DNA of 64,000 nt from Xiphophorus maculatus (taxonomy: Eukaryota; Chordata; Actinopteri; Cyprinodontiformes; Poeciliidae), in NCBI RefSeq assembly GCF_002775205.1, contig NC_036457.1:4387650-4451649 (forward strand), read 5' to 3'. This document shows positions 23,201 through 35,724 of the stretch, one piece after another. Made by a program: the position numbers and the translations under genes. How positions within the stretch are numbered: position 1 is the first letter of the stretch; every line of letters starts with the position of its first letter. Under the pieces are notes generated by a model, which made no database searches, was not told the origin of the DNA, and was given only the letters and a program-made list of their open reading frames with translations.

Positions 23201-26200
23201 TGTTTCATTTGATTCAGTTTGGTTTAATTCGATTCAAATCTGTTTTATTTGTTTTGTTTTGGTTTAGTTCAGTTTCATCCAGTTCAGTTCTGAACAGTTT
23301 GGATCAGGAAGTGGACTACAGCGCAGGGCATTCTGGGTAAATGCAATCAAAACAAACATGCTAGCCTAGCGCTAGCTCGTGGTCTTTAGCCAGAGACAAA
23401 AAAGAAAAAAATCTGACGCCTCCATCTTGTTTCCATCTGGTGAAGAAGGAAGTTGCTCTCAGTGTGTTTAGAGGTTTTCATGTTGTTTCCTTCAGTGGTT
23501 CTTGGTGCAGCGCCCCCACAGGCCAGGAGGGGAACAGGATGCAGAACAAGCTCAGACATTTCAAACATACAACAGTTGTGGGAAATTCTCCCGCTATCAG
23601 GTTCAGCCGAGTATTACAAGTTTTTAATTGATGGATCCATATGGATCATGTTCTGCTCTCTGTGACTCTGGAACATCTTGAGTTCATGTCTGAGCAAGTT
23701 TAGACTCGTTCTGCGTTTTCCTGCCACATGTAGCTCCAGATGAAAGATCCTCCAGATGTTCTCAGGTTTTCTTTGGTCTGTCGCTGATCTCAGATTTCAA
23801 CAATAAAAAAAGGATGAGCAACTCTTCTACCAAAGAAACAGGGAAATTTGAGTTTGAGACATAAAACATTTTACATAAAAAGAGAAAATTTTATTTCACC
23901 ATCTGCAGTTAAATCAGACCAAAACATTTCTTGTTCTTGGTCAGTTAGAATTACCAAGATTATTTCTATTTGCTTAATGCCAGAAAACCTAGCAAAACAA
24001 TTTTTATAAAGATTTTTTTTCAATAATTGAATTCAGAAGTTTATATTGGTCAGTTTCATGGATTATTGTCTATTTTTAAACATAATCATTGTTGTATGAT
24101 GTAGATTGTTCAGTTAATGTGATCCTTCATGTTTGTGTTTCTATCAGCTTTTGAAAAGTAAACTCTGGCCAAAATTTACTCCTGTAAAAAGATTTATAAC
24201 ATTTATATTAAAGCACATATGTCTGATATTTATGTACCTGTAACTGTGGAAAAAAAGGTGAAGTTCATAAAAGGCAAAAAACTCTTAGAATTAAAGTTGA
24301 TGAGTTTAAACTGTGCAGATGAACCGTAACGTTGGGAACCGGAACGGTTAAAATTCAAACGATGCCCATCGCTGTCTGCCGGCGGGTCTGGTCCTCTCAC
24401 TGCTAACCGGACTGCTGGAGCGTTTTGTTCTGGTCCAAAGGCGTTGGACGGTGTTGGACCTGTTGATCTCTAAACTCTGAGTCTCACCATGACGCTCGCT
24501 GTGTTTCAGGGCTGCAGCTGCTGGATCTGCTCCCCAAGTTGAGGTAAATGTTTCTGCATGGCTTCCATAACCAGAGACCAGCGGCTTGGTGACGTCTCTG
24601 CCTCCGTTTCCAGAGAGACGGAGGACATGGACCTCAACGTCCAGTGCGATGCGTTCGTAGACTCTATGGCGGACGACGAAGAAGAGATGGAGAGACTGTA
24701 CGGCGGGATCGACATGAGCAACCACCAGGAAGTCTTCAGTTCGCTCTTCACCAAGGTCAGTCCGCTCCTCTTCATCAGCTCAGCTTCATTCATCTTCAAA
24801 AACCTCAAAGAAATTTCTCCAGGAACACAGAGAGAGGTCCTTCAAAATAAGAGCATGAATAAACCTTCTCAGCAGTTCATAACTAAACTTTATTGATCTG
24901 AAAGTAAATTAGCAAATTTATAAAAAAAAATAATTTACTGGAAGCTCAAATGTGCTAAATGTTTTTAAAATGAGCAAAAGTGCTAATGTGCTAAGCTAAA
25001 AATTAGCTTTGCTAGTAGCAGAAACGTCCCCAACTCGTTAGCATTAGCTACCTGCTAAATAGCTGCTAAATACCATGTTGATATGGCAGTTTAGCATTAG
25101 CATCAGGCTGTAGCATTAGCAGAACTAATTTTTTGATTAGTGATTAGTGCTTGTGAAGCTAACTTTTCAGCTGGCGGTTCTGATCATTGACCGGTCCTGG
25201 TTGTTGCTGAGGTGAAGAACTGGTTCTGTCTCACCGTCCTCTCCATGGTCTCCAGGTGTCCAGCTGTCCGTCCTCAGTCCAGCTGCTTTCCATCCTTCAG
25301 GCCTTGTCGATGCTGGACCCAAAGAGAAACGACATCTGGCTGGCTCTGGAGGTGCTGACCGATCGAGCCACGTTGCTGGCCCAGAACAGTGAGTCCAGTT
25401 TCAGGTTCTGGGCCAGAAGGCGGGTCCAGAGGGTCTCTGTGTATTTGCTGTTATCAGTCAGAGACGACTGGATGTGAGCGTGTCTGAATCTGTTTCCAGC
25501 TGATTTAGGCCCCGGTGATTCGCTGCTGGATAGGCTCCTCCCCCAAAAATATCTGTCATCCAATAAGAAGGTCAGAACGGTGGACAGGGCGGTGCAGACC
25601 CCAACGCTCAGTTACCCTCCTGGCCAATTAGAGCTGTTGGCAGAGAAACAGGCTCCGCCCCCTGGAGCTGGCTGTCCTCCACCTCCACCACCTTTACCAG
25701 CCAATGGAGTTCCACTTCTTCTGCTTCCTCCTCCTCCACCTCCTCTTCCACCTCTTCTATCTCCTCCTGCTCCACCTTTACCAGGCTTTGGAGCTCCGCC
25801 TCCACCACCTCCACCGCCTCCACCTTTACCAGGCTTTGGAGCTCCACCTCCACCGCCTCCACCACCTCCACCTTTACCTGGCATGGGGATCCCACCACCT
25901 CCACCACTACCAGGCACTGGACCTCCACCACCTCCACCTTTACCTGGCATGGGGATCCCACCACCTCCACCAATGGAAATGATCGCCGCTCGTTCAGTCC
26001 AGACTTTAGGCAGCACCTATTCTAGCCCTGCCCACCACTCAAGCCCCGCCCCCTGCCCCACCCTGCGGATGAAGAAGCTGAACTGGCAGAAACTCCCGTC
26101 CAGAGTGGTAACTGGTGAGCTAGCGGACGTTCTCCCACCTTAACTCTGACTTGTTTAGACCCGGTCAGGTTCTGGACTCTTCGTCTGTCCGCAGATCATC

Positions 26201-27217
26201 AGTCTCTCTGGACGTCGTCATCGTCAGAATCGGTGGAACCGGATTACTGCAGCATCGAGCAGCTCTTCAGTCTGCCTCCAACTGAAACCAAAACCAGAAC
26301 CAAGACCAGAACGGAGTCCAAAGAGGTGGAGAATGTCGGTTCAGGGATTCTGTGGTCCTGAAGACATCGTTTGACCCGTTGTCCGTCTGTTGTCTCCTTG
26401 TCCACAGATTTCCTTCATTGACCCCAAGAAAAGCCTGAACCTCAACATCTTCCTGAAGCAGTTCAGATGGTGAGGCGCCCAGCCAATAGAAATGCTCCTC
26501 TGTTTTTGCACTTCCTGGTTTTCAGTTGTTGATCGATTCTTCTGCTCTGTTTCTGCTGAAGTTCCCATGAGGAGTTTGTGTCTCTGATCCAGAACGGAGA
26601 CCGATCCAAGTTCGATGTGGAAATCCTCAAACAGCTGATCAAACTGCTTCCAGAGAAACACGAGGTCAGAGTTCAACAGACGATTAGCGCGATACCTCAC
26701 GCCAATAACAGAAAAAATCTCTGGTTTGTCGCTCGATGCCTTTTTGAAAAGATTTGCTACATTTGTGTAATTCACTGTTTGAAAAAGTTTCTTGATTTAT
26801 CGCTAATCAACTTTGGGAAACAAAAGTCTGAAGTTTCTAGTCTCTATATTTGTCTCTAGTTGCTTTTTGACAATAAGTCGTTAACACGCAACTCTGGGTT
26901 TATTGGCTCCGCCCACTTAAGAGGAAGCTTTCAGATTTGGTCAGGAGGCGGGGTTTGGCTTTCACCTGTCTCTTACCTGACCTGCAGCTGTTCCACCTTT
27001 AATGTCCCTCAACTTGTCCACACGTTGACGCCTCAGCTGTTTGTCTCACCTGTCCGTCCTCAGATAGAAAACCTGAAGTCCAACCAGGAAGACAGAGACA
27101 AGATGGCGTCAGTGGATCAGTTTTACCTGCAGCTGCTGAACGTGCCCAGGTAAGAGAACAGCGCCACCTGTCTGCTGACGTAATGACTCACCTGCACGCT
27201 TTTCTCCTGCTGATGAT

Positions 27218-27267
<50 letters not shown>

Positions 27268-30200
27268 GCTACGCGCTGCGGATCGAGTGCATGCTGCTAT
27301 GTGAAGAGAGCAGCTGTGTGTTGGAGACTCTGAAACCCAAAGCTGAACTTCTGGACCGGGCCTGCCAAAGTCTGTATTTACAGAATCTACACACAAAATA
27401 AAACCTGAAAACACCTGAAGAAGAGTTCTCCACAGGGACACAGTTAGAGATTTGGCGCCCCCTGGTGTTCATGTGAACCACCAGCGTTCAGATTCAGACA
27501 GGAAGAAACTATTTAGCTCCAGTTTCTCGTTCAAATATCTCAATACATTTGACCAACTTACAAGTAACGTTTTAGCAAATATAGGAGGAAATGTTTAGTA
27601 AATAATTCTTTAAATTGATGGAAAAATTATTAGATAAATTCACTTATAACAAGTTATTTTTCCCATGTTATAAGTGAAGTCATCTGCCAGTGGAGCTAAA
27701 ACTTGTTCATCAATTTTAGGGAATGACTGATGAAAACAAGCCTCCTCCATTTGCTGAGAAGTTGTTTTTAGAAACGATTGCACTAGAAATGAGACAAAAA
27801 CGCTTGTAGAGATTTTCTGTTTTTATCGTGTTCAGGCATTTTTAAGATGATTATTTTGACACAGGAGCTGATGCTTCATTCCTCCGTGTCTGTGTGAAAT
27901 CGTGATGTTTGGTGTGTTCAGGTGTCAGGGAAAGCTCCCGGCTGCCCAGCTTCTGCAAACTCATCCTCAGCGTCGGGAACTTCCTCAACTACGTAACCGC
28001 TTTCTGTTTCCGTAAAGATGATGAATCCAGGCGAACAATCAGCTGTAATCTGCTGCCATTTAATATGTTTTGCTTCAGGGAACTCACACTGGGAACGCTG
28101 ACGGCTTTAAAATCGGCACTTTGCTCCGATTGACTGAAACTAAAGCCAACAAGTCCAGGATCACGCTGCTGCACCACATCCTGGAGGTACAGGCAGGGGG
28201 CGCTCTGCTCATGCTGCTCATGCTGGACACAGATTACATAACCTGAGATTTTAATCTGACCCCAGGAGGTGGAGGAGGACCATCCTGACCTGCTCAACCT
28301 GCCTGATGACCTGCACATCTGTGAAAAGGCTTCTGGGTAAACGGACCAACTCATCTCCACTCAGATTTATTCACTTTAAAGAAATTACTTTCCATTTCAA
28401 ACGGAGGTCTTTATGTGTCATCCTGGGAGATCTGTGTAAATATACATTAATGTGTAACAAATGGATAAAATGAGGCATAAAATCTATTTTAGACCAAAAT
28501 TCACTCCTGTAGTGAGCAAACTAAACGAGTGTTAATGATATAAAAACAGTTTGTTCATGGCACCAGCATTAATAAACCTTTTGTATAAAAAACTGTTATT
28601 GCACCAAGAGTAAAACTATCGACTTGCAAATGATCTATCTAGCTATAACTAGTTATCTATGTAGATAATTGTGTAGCCAGTTCATCTATCTAGGTAGCTT
28701 TCTAGGTTGCTAGTTGTTTAGGTAGCTAGTTATATATTACATATCTAGTTATCTATGTAGCTGTGTTGAGACTATGTAGCTAGTTAGCTGGCCAGCAGAT
28801 GGTCCTGAAAACATTGAATACCCCGAAACTCTAGAATAAACTCTAGAACAAACTCTAAAACAAACTCTGGAACAAACTCTGGAATAAACTAGAATAAACT
28901 CTGGAACACACTCTGGAACAAACTCTAAAACAAACTCTAAAACAAACTCTGGAACAAACTCTAGAACAAACTCTAGAATAAACTCTAGAACAAACTCTAG
29001 AATAAACTCTAGAACAAACTTTCCTGCTGTTCCTGTTGCAGAGTGAACATGGAGTCCATCCAGTCTGAGTACTCCTCTCTGTCCAAACGGCTCAAAAGCT
29101 CTGAGAAGAAAGTTTCCTCTTCCTCTGAGGACATAAAGGAGCAGTACCTGTCCACCATCCAGGTGAGTCATCAGGCCCCACCCCCTCGCCGTCGCCTCGT
29201 CTCACTCGCATCGTGACTGTTTTCCTTTTCCTCCAGGAGAGCCTGCAGGTGTGTGAGCATCTGCAGAAGGTCATGACCTCTGTGGAGGACAGGAGGCGGG
29301 ACCTGGCGGACTACCTGTGCGAAGACGTCGGCACCTTTTCCCTCGACGACCTTTTTGGGACCATCAAGACCTTCAGAGGGCTGTTCCTCAAAGCCTTCAA
29401 GGTGAGCAGCCAATCACAGTTGGTTATGACATCATCAGGATGACATCATCACAAAACAAAACATCCGGTTCGTTTCACCTGACAGGAGAACGAAAACTGG
29501 AGAGAGCTGGAAAAGAAAAGGAAGGAGAGAGAGGAGGAGAAGAAGGTCAAAGGAGACTCCGGCAGGATGGGTGAGTCCCGCCTTCAGCCTCGACCAATCA
29601 GAGAAGAGGGCGTGGCTGCAGGTGACCGATACTCGTCTTGCAGTAAGGAGGGAGGTGAACCAGCAGGACGAAGGCTGCATCATTGACAACCTGATGGCCG
29701 AGATCCGGAAGGGCCACGCCCTGAAGAAGACCAGAACGCCGTCCCGCAGGGGTCAGCGCCGGGGGTCACTTCCTGTTTCTGCAGACACGGTGCACGGTAT
29801 GGTTTACATCCCAAAATGTCACGCATGCGAACAACGATGGAGGGAAAAAATCCGATTATTTTCCATCCATAGCGGCGCTGCTGCAATAAAACCATTAACT
29901 AAATGAAAGCAGGTGGTGAAGGTGGGATTCAGAGCCACAGCGGAAAATAACAAGAGAAAACCTTAAAGAATGACTCAAAACTAGTCAGATGCTACACAGA
30001 CCTGTTTCCATAGCAACTGACTGACAACAGCTCCACTAATGCATCAGGATTCAACACCAAAAAACAAGCAAACATTTGCTGCGTTATTGTGTTTTCTGAC
30101 TTTATGTTTGCTCTGCGATTATTAATGAGATCTCTGTGGTAGACTAGCTACTGCTGCTATTAGCTAAGCTAACAGCAGTGCTTGATTAGCTAATTTAATC

Positions 30201-32648
30201 TCTACAGATTATCTGTCAGAGTTGTTGTCTGGGTCACCGTTTGCCCTGTCAGATAAACAGTGACGTCCCGTCGGATCTTCAGCTCTGAATCTGATCCCAT
30301 TGCTGTGTTTCAGCGCATCCCGGGACCATACGGAGGTCAAAGGCCGTTGAGGACCCAGACTCCACTCTTTCTAGCCAATCACAGAAGACATCTGGTATGA
30401 CTCCAATCCAGGAAGTTCCGCCCTCCCATCCAGGAAGTTCTGGCCAATCAAAGAAGCCGTTGGAGGCGGTCCAAACTCCCGCCATTTCCTCCACTTCCAA
30501 CCAATCTGCGACGGCCTCACCCTCTGGAACGAGTCCTGATCCCGGGTCAGCAGAACCACCAAAGAACCAGAACCCACAAACACCTGCAGAGGAGACCAGG
30601 CGCAGGCGTCAGGAGTCTTTGGAGGACTCGGGTCTGGAAACCCAAGGTTCCTCAGGACTGAAGGGAGTCCAGCCCGGCGCAGAGCGTCCGGCACCAAGCA
30701 GAGACCGGAGCAGCCTGAGCGTGGCGGATGGGTCGGACTTTGAGTACATCACCTCGTCAGAAGTGAGAGGAATCGGACCGGAGAGCGGCGAAGGTCCCAG
30801 CAGAACGCACCAGATCCGACCAAAAGGTACAGAAACGTCCGAGCAGCAGAGATGAGCTCGTTTAATGGACAGAAAGGTTTCTGCCCTGTTGGCATGGCAA
30901 CCGACACAAGCTTAATCTATAACAGTAGTTTTTAGTTGCTGTGCAAGTGTCTCCCCCTGCTGGTGAAGACTGGAGCTTCAATCAACTGCAGCAACAACCT
31001 TGGTCTGCACAGATGGAGCCTCCTGCTTCTAAACTTTAGCGGTTTAGTTGAGCAAGAAATTTGTTAGACTTGACTTAGACTCGCACTCTGAAGAGCCACG
31101 GTTAGCGGCTTAAAAACTGCCGCTAACCGTGGCTCCAATCCCAACTGGTGGCAACTTCTGCTAATCCTACTGGAGCTCATTTTTAGCTTATCTTTGAAGT
31201 TGTTAAGCACACTTAGCTTAGCCCCAAGCTGACGTAGCTTAGCAATACATCAAACTAATTTATTTTTAAGTATTTTCATCCATAGAAAAAAGCAGATCCC
31301 TCCCCTCCCTATTGCTGCTTTAGATAACATAACAGCTTGACTTTATGTCATTAAGTCCTGATTATTGCCATGGAAACTCCATATTTATGTTTATATGCCT
31401 CTGAATTTCATTGTTCATGTGTTATTGTGTCAATATCTTAAGAAACCGGGACAAACCCAGAGGATGTGGGTCTGGTTTCCTCCCGGGTCTGAACCCGTCC
31501 GCCCCCCACCCGAGGTAGAACCCGACTCAGACAGAGCCTCTGTTCGCTTTAATCCCAAATAATCCCATCAGTGATTCTACGTCTCTGCATGTCACCTCCA
31601 GTTCTTTGTGAATCGGGTTTGACGACCAAACATCAACCCATGTCAACGGTTCTCCTCTCAGCCAATCAGCTGCTTCGTAACAAATGTTAGAAAATCTGCA
31701 GAATAAATCTGAGATGAAGATCAGACTAACGCTAAATCCTTTACTGTCTGATTAAAATACGCAGACCAGAGGCCTCATGTACAAAGACTGCTGGGAAACC
31801 AGCGGACCTGAAACCAGAGGGACAATTTCAGGTCCAATTCCTGAGGTCATTTTCTAGAAGAAACTCGGAAATTTTGAGATTAATCTCTAAATTAAAATAA
31901 GCTTTACATTTCTGAGTTTCAAAAGTTCAACATTTTCAACTTCTGAAACTCAGAAATTTTCAAGTTTTTTTCTACAACATGTATGAGATTAATCTCAAAA
32001 TTTCTGACTTTTTTGTCGCAAATTTGCAACTTATGGAAGTCAGTAATTTCCGGTTTTTTGTTTTTTTTTTGTTTTTTTTTTGGAGGGGTGGAAATTTCTG
32101 ATGTTAATCTAAACATTTCTGAGGTTTTTGTCAGAAATGTACTCCTCTGTTTTGCTTTCTATCTTAAATGATCCTAATCCGTCATTGTAATTTAGCAAAA
32201 CCAAATGCTAAAGCGCTAATTCCCACCATGTTGATACGCAACACATAATGTCGCCCTCTGCAGGCTCAGATCTGTCATTCCACAGCTTCCTTAGCGGTTG
32301 GTTCTCCAGGAATTGATTCGTTGGGTTTGATTTTTTGCTCCTGGTTTCAGTTCTTAAGTTGTTGAGTTTTGCTAACTCTGTTGTTTTTGCATCTTTATCT
32401 GAATCCTCCATGTTTTATTAGGAAGCTCTTCAGCTCTTTGTTCATGAGGCTCCTGGTTCCTTTGGCTCCAGGGATTCCTGGTTCTGCTGCGTATCTTAAT
32501 CAGAGTGGACCGGACCAAACCTGCCAGAACCAAACGGTTCTGTTCATCCACAAACCGACCAATCAGATCGTCCCTTCTTGTTGCAGGACTCCGTGACTGC
32601 ATCAGATCCCAAAGCCCCAAGCAGAAGACAGGATGTGTTGTACAGTGA
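20297..32648 (+). CDS. inf2: inf2: inverted formin-2, 22 coding exons, CAAX isoform
   Basis: Family role: formin that nucleates and also severs actin, anchored to ER and other membranes by prenylation. Exons: 20297-20425, 20773-21037, 22119-22234, 22603-22762, 24510-24543, 24614-24755, 25256-25388, 25500-26114, 26195-26325, 26408-26469, 26562-26664, 27064-27149, 27269-27369, 27922-27992, 28079-28186, 28266-28336, 29042-29162, 29237-29401, 29486-29570, 29644-29796, 30314-30826, 32587-32648. Every junction phase agrees, giving 3426 nt (1141 aa plus stop). DID is at about residues 1-320 ([42 protein letters not shown]), FH1 at 383-487, FH2 at about 520-905 ([30 protein letters not shown]), WH2/DAD-like at about 903-930 ([18 protein letters not shown]), and the C-terminus is CVVQ. 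Exon 9 uses a weak gtggag donor at 26326, chosen because only it keeps phase. The length is close to the mammalian protein. Confidence 0.93.
22235..22602. repeat. T-rich decayed mini-transposon in inf2 intron 3
   Basis: T-rich stretch with repeated 'ttttcagttt' phrases. Its right side (about 22516-22545, 'ggccccagttgacctccgtag') resembles, with mismatches, the right end of the element at 57200-57520 (ggccttaatgtagctcc). It is probably an old, diverged copy. Confidence 0.4.
22763..24509 (+). other. inf2 intron 4 with an interspersed repeat copy
   Basis: Longest inf2 intron before the FH1 exon. It contains one copy (about 23303-23545, plus orientation) of a dispersed repeat that also occurs at 42005-42375 (minus), 58764-58935 (plus, partial) and 63824-64000 (plus). 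The rest is AT-rich, without splice-consistent coding sequence. Confidence 0.7.
23303..23545 (+). repeat. Dispersed repeat family 'ggttcttggtgcagcgcc', copy 1
   Basis: Shares with the other copies the ordered phrases 'gaagtggactacagcgcagg', 'cattctgggtaaat', 'gtggtctttagcca', 'ccttcagtggttcttggtg' and 'cccccacaggccaggagg'. The order and spacing are conserved, so this is one element, not chance similarity. It has no coding capacity. Confidence 0.75.
25500..26114 (+). CDS. inf2: inf2 FH1 exon (polyproline region and start of FH2)
   Basis: This 615-nt exon holds the FH1 domain. Runs of five or more prolines alternate with [14 protein letters not shown] and LPGTGPP spacers, which bind profilin-actin and feed FH2. 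The last residues, [13 protein letters not shown], start FH2. At DNA level the spacers and proline runs form an internal imperfect repeat (about 25675-25980), so copy number may vary between individuals. The minus strand of this stretch reads as a Gly-rich open frame that is not a gene. Confidence 0.92.
27219..27264. repeat. (GT)n next to the inf2 exon 13 acceptor
   Basis: About 23 GT units ending 4 nt before the acceptor (tatag|C at 27268/27269). The repeat takes the place of the usual polypyrimidine tract. Confidence 0.95.
28826..29020. repeat. 11-12-bp minisatellite upstream of inf2 exon 17
   Basis: Around 17 imperfect copies of a unit like 'gaacaaactcta' or 'gaataaactcta', ending about 20 bp before the acceptor at 29040-29041. 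The preceding stretch 28630-28790 is another degenerate repeat built on 'tagctagttatctatgtag'. Confidence 0.85.
30314..30855 (+). CDS. inf2: inf2 exon 21 and its read-through (possible non-CAAX C-terminus)
   Basis: Exon 21 (30314-30826) encodes the Ser/Pro-rich tail with [13 protein letters not shown], similar to the acidic tail of mammalian INF2. If the gtacag donor at 30827 is not used, translation continues for nine codons (TETSEQQR ending) to a TGA at 30853-30855. That would give an isoform without the prenylation box. Mammalian INF2 also has CAAX and non-CAAX forms. Use of the read-through here is inferred. Confidence 0.5.
31855..32130. repeat. AT-rich repeat with 'ttcaaaagt...ctcagaaatt', copy 1
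   Basis: Many short inverted phrases (ctgagtttc / gaaactcag, ttctaga). Similar, strongly diverged stretches lie at 55190-55410 and 61840-62170. The family is not recognised. It lies in the last inf2 intron. Confidence 0.4.
32587..32648 (+). CDS. inf2: inf2 CAAX terminal exon
   Basis: Acceptor ttgttgcag precedes it and the phase (1) matches exon 21. It encodes [19 protein letters not shown] and a stop. A C-a-a-X box with X = Gln predicts farnesylation, as for the CVIQ of mammalian INF2. A strong donor (gtgagt) at 32650 lies one base after the stop, and an acceptor at 32840-32841 follows, so the 3' UTR is probably spliced. Confidence 0.88.
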
Positions 32649-32841
32649 GGTGAGTCCAGGTGTGTGATGTAATTGGTTATGACATCATCATACAGGTGTT
32701 TGATTTGATTTTTTATTTTTTCGTTTTTCTATGTTAAAATTTTCCGTTTCAAACTTCTGGCTGGTGGTGCGCCGCCTCAGCCTGGCAGTCTGCGTTCAGG
32801 GAATAACATCTGAGTGTTGTCATGACTTATTGTGTTTCCAG

Positions 32842-32930
32842 GTGAGCGGAGGAGGACAGGTCTCCATGGCAACAGGATTGTGTCCAGGAAAGAGATCTGA
32901 AATTGAATAAAAACTGTAAATGGAGAGCAG
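32842..32930 (+). other. inf2: inf2 3' UTR exon with AATAAA
   Basis: Starts after a clear acceptor (gtgtttccag) and contains AATAAA at 32906-32911, the likely polyadenylation signal. The exact cleavage site is not visible. Confidence 0.5.
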
Positions 32931-35240
32931 AGAGTAGGGTTTCTGGTTTCTGGTTCGGTTAGCGTTGGTGTGCTAGTGCAGGTTACCTGAGCAGCCAGGT
33001 GAGCGGATGTGGGCGGAGCCTCCGATTTCACCTGGTTTCATTGGTTGAAGATCCGATCTCAGATCAGGGGATTCTGGGTAAAATCAGCCAGTAAAAGTTG
33101 AACTCAGTCAAGTGATGAAACAGCATTTACAGCATTTAACTTCCTGTCCTGCAGCCTGTCACAATAAAACTCCGCCTGACGCTTTGTTAAATCTGCAGGA
33201 TTTTCACATTCCTCTGAAATTTTTACGCTACAAAGACACAAAATTAAATATTAAATTTGTTGAAACAGTAAATAAATATTTATATAATCTTTGCATTAAA
33301 CTTGTCTTCATGTCTTTCTTATTGGGATTAATTAAATTTCCTGGAATCAAGATTTATATAAGTATAAAGGTTTAGGGTAACTCTAACCCTATTTTATTTT
33401 CTAATAGTTAAAATTTACCTCACTAATATAACTTGACTTTAAAACAAGAAAATAAATGTAATTTTTTATGAATTTATGTATTTCTGTATCATATTTTAGT
33501 AATAAAATTAATAAAAAATACCAGATTTATCAGTTTTATAGATTTTATTTGATCTTTTATATTTTAATCATCTTATTGATTTTATGATATATTTTTAACC
33601 ACATTTATTTCTGAATTTTTTTTCTTCCTACATGTATTCATTTGTGCATCATATCCTTATATGAACATATATTTTATGTTTTATAGATGCATATTTGGCT
33701 TTTGATTTAAATTTTACTTAATGAAGTGACTTATTTATTTATGAAAATGTCAAAATGTTGCAAATATAAATGTCTGGAATTAAATAAAAACAATCACTTA
33801 ACAATTACTGTGCCAATATTATCACTAGTTGATTTTACAAAAAATATTAAGAACTAAAATAAAATGTAGAAATTAATGATGGGGAGGTAAATACATAAAT
33901 ATGACTGAAAATTGAGGAACAAATACATTGAGGGTTTTATCACTAAGGTCATTTTGGATAGAAAATATTTATATATATTTTTGTTTTGTATGGTAACACC
34001 TGGTCCTTCATGTTTATTCATGCTACAGATTATTTTTCGTTCATTTCTTCCCCCAGTTTTAAAATAATTCTTAAAATAGTTGAACAGATTTAGATTTATG
34101 GGACTGGGCCGGACAGTTCGGCCGCCCAGGGCCGCATCCAGCCTCCCGCCGCCTCTGGTCGGACCTGCCGGTTGTGACGTTTCGCTTCAGTATCAATGAC
34201 ATCATCACCATCAACAAGCTGCGTCCTCGTGTCAACAGGCAGGTGACGTAATGCCAAACTGAGCTTCACTAACGAGTCACGTGACTCAGTTTCACTGATA
34301 GTAATGAAGATATTGATAGTTTTATTGATGGAGCGTTTTTCTGTTTGTCCTGTTGAACGAGATGCGGGACGTAAATTAGAGCGCCGACTGTGGAGACCGG
34401 AAGTCTGGCCGCCTTCACAATAAGAGCACAGATAAAGTGTCATGCCGGAGAGATCCATTCAAAGCACAAACAATCTACAAGCTTTATTCTGTTTTACTTC
34501 TTCCTTTTTTTTTACAAACAGAAACGTTGAAAATAAATAAATATACTTCAGTTCTATGTGTAGGAGCTCCTCTTTCAGTCTGCAAGATATTTAAACACAT
34601 AATATGGAAAAAAATATAAAAGACATAAAAGCATGTAAATGAAATAATTAGTAAATTATGAAACGTAACAAAATAATCAAACTCAGATGTATGAAATACT
34701 TTGCTGCTGTGTTTAAATACAATAATATTTTGAAGAATTTGAATTAATGAGTTACAACAACTTTTAATTTTCCTTTGGGATCGTTGGGAATTATTTCAAT
34801 TACATTTTTCATTTTATTTTTGAAATGTTTAGTTAATTTTGTTTAAGTAAATAATTTTTCCTTTTAATACAGTACATATATATGTTATTTAATAAAATAG
34901 GGTAAGGGTTATGTTTATTTATAGGGTAAGGTTACCAGCACCTGCCGACCCCTCCATGGATGGATGGATGGATGGATGTGCATTTTATAAAATATACTAT
35001 TTTAAAATATATCATTAGTAATGGATTTTATCCATTATTATTGGTGATAATGGGATTTATCACTAAACCTTTATTTATTATTAACAGATAAATTTTTATC
35101 TTTAATATTCTTGCTTTTTTGCCACAATTTATTTTCCATTATCATTTTAATTTACCTTTAAATACATACATTAAAAATATTATAATTAATAAAACAAATA
35201 CAATGTAATGAAAATGACATTTTGGGCAGTCTTTTAATTT
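32931..35240. other. Intergenic region between inf2 and cep170b
   Basis: Mostly AT-rich, with TTTATT-type low complexity at 33220-34080 and 34480-35220, and a short (GGAT)n run at 34956-34978. A less AT-rich stretch at 34090-34460 carries a minus-strand open frame of 120 codons that I do not recognise. Its right end ('gaccggaagtctggccgcc') looks transposon-like. No gene was called. Confidence 0.55.
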
Positions 35241-35269
35241 GAAGGCCGCGGTGGGGCTTTTCCGGTGTC

Positions 35270-35724
35270 GTAGGCGCTAACGCGGTGCGTCTTGACGCAG
35301 CGGGTTGCCGCTGGTGCGTCAGGAGGAGACGGGCGGAGAGATGCCATAACAGCAGCAGCATCAGGACCAGAGAGCGAGCCCAAAGCAGAGACCCGAACCC
35401 CGTCCGAGCTCCGGCCCAGCGGGACGCCTCCCATGCTCCACCCGCCCCGCAGTGCGGCAGTGCGGGATCCGAACGCAGGACAGCGGCGGGCAGCGGCGGA
35501 GGAGCGGCGGCATCTGGAGAGGAGGTAAGAGGAGGAAGAGGAGGAAGAGGAGGACAGGGCGTGGAGGAGGGGGGGCTGGGACCGGACTGTCTGGGATGAC
35601 TGCAGCCGGAGGCGGCGCGTCCCGGCCGGGCCGCCGCGGATCAGAGCCCGCGGCCCGCTGGGAGGAGCTGGACCTGCCGCTCGGATCCTTCGGCGGCCGC
35701 GCGTGCGCGTTTGCGTGGCTCAGT
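35270..35724 (+). promoter_or_regulatory. cep170b: CpG-rich promoter and first non-coding exon of cep170b
   Basis: Dense CpG segment rising out of AT-rich DNA. A strong donor, GGAG|gtaaga, at 35524/35525 fits the end of a 5' non-coding exon. The coding start lies 1 kb downstream after an acceptor at 36494-36495. Open frames here are GC artefacts. Confidence 0.55.

Noticed and set aside
25608-26016. Gly-rich and Val/Glu-rich minus-strand frames
   Set aside because: Antisense of the inf2 FH1 polyproline region.
34096-34458. 120-codon minus-strand open frame
   Set aside because: No recognised family, splice signals or conserved motif; the edges look transposon-derived. Left as unassigned.
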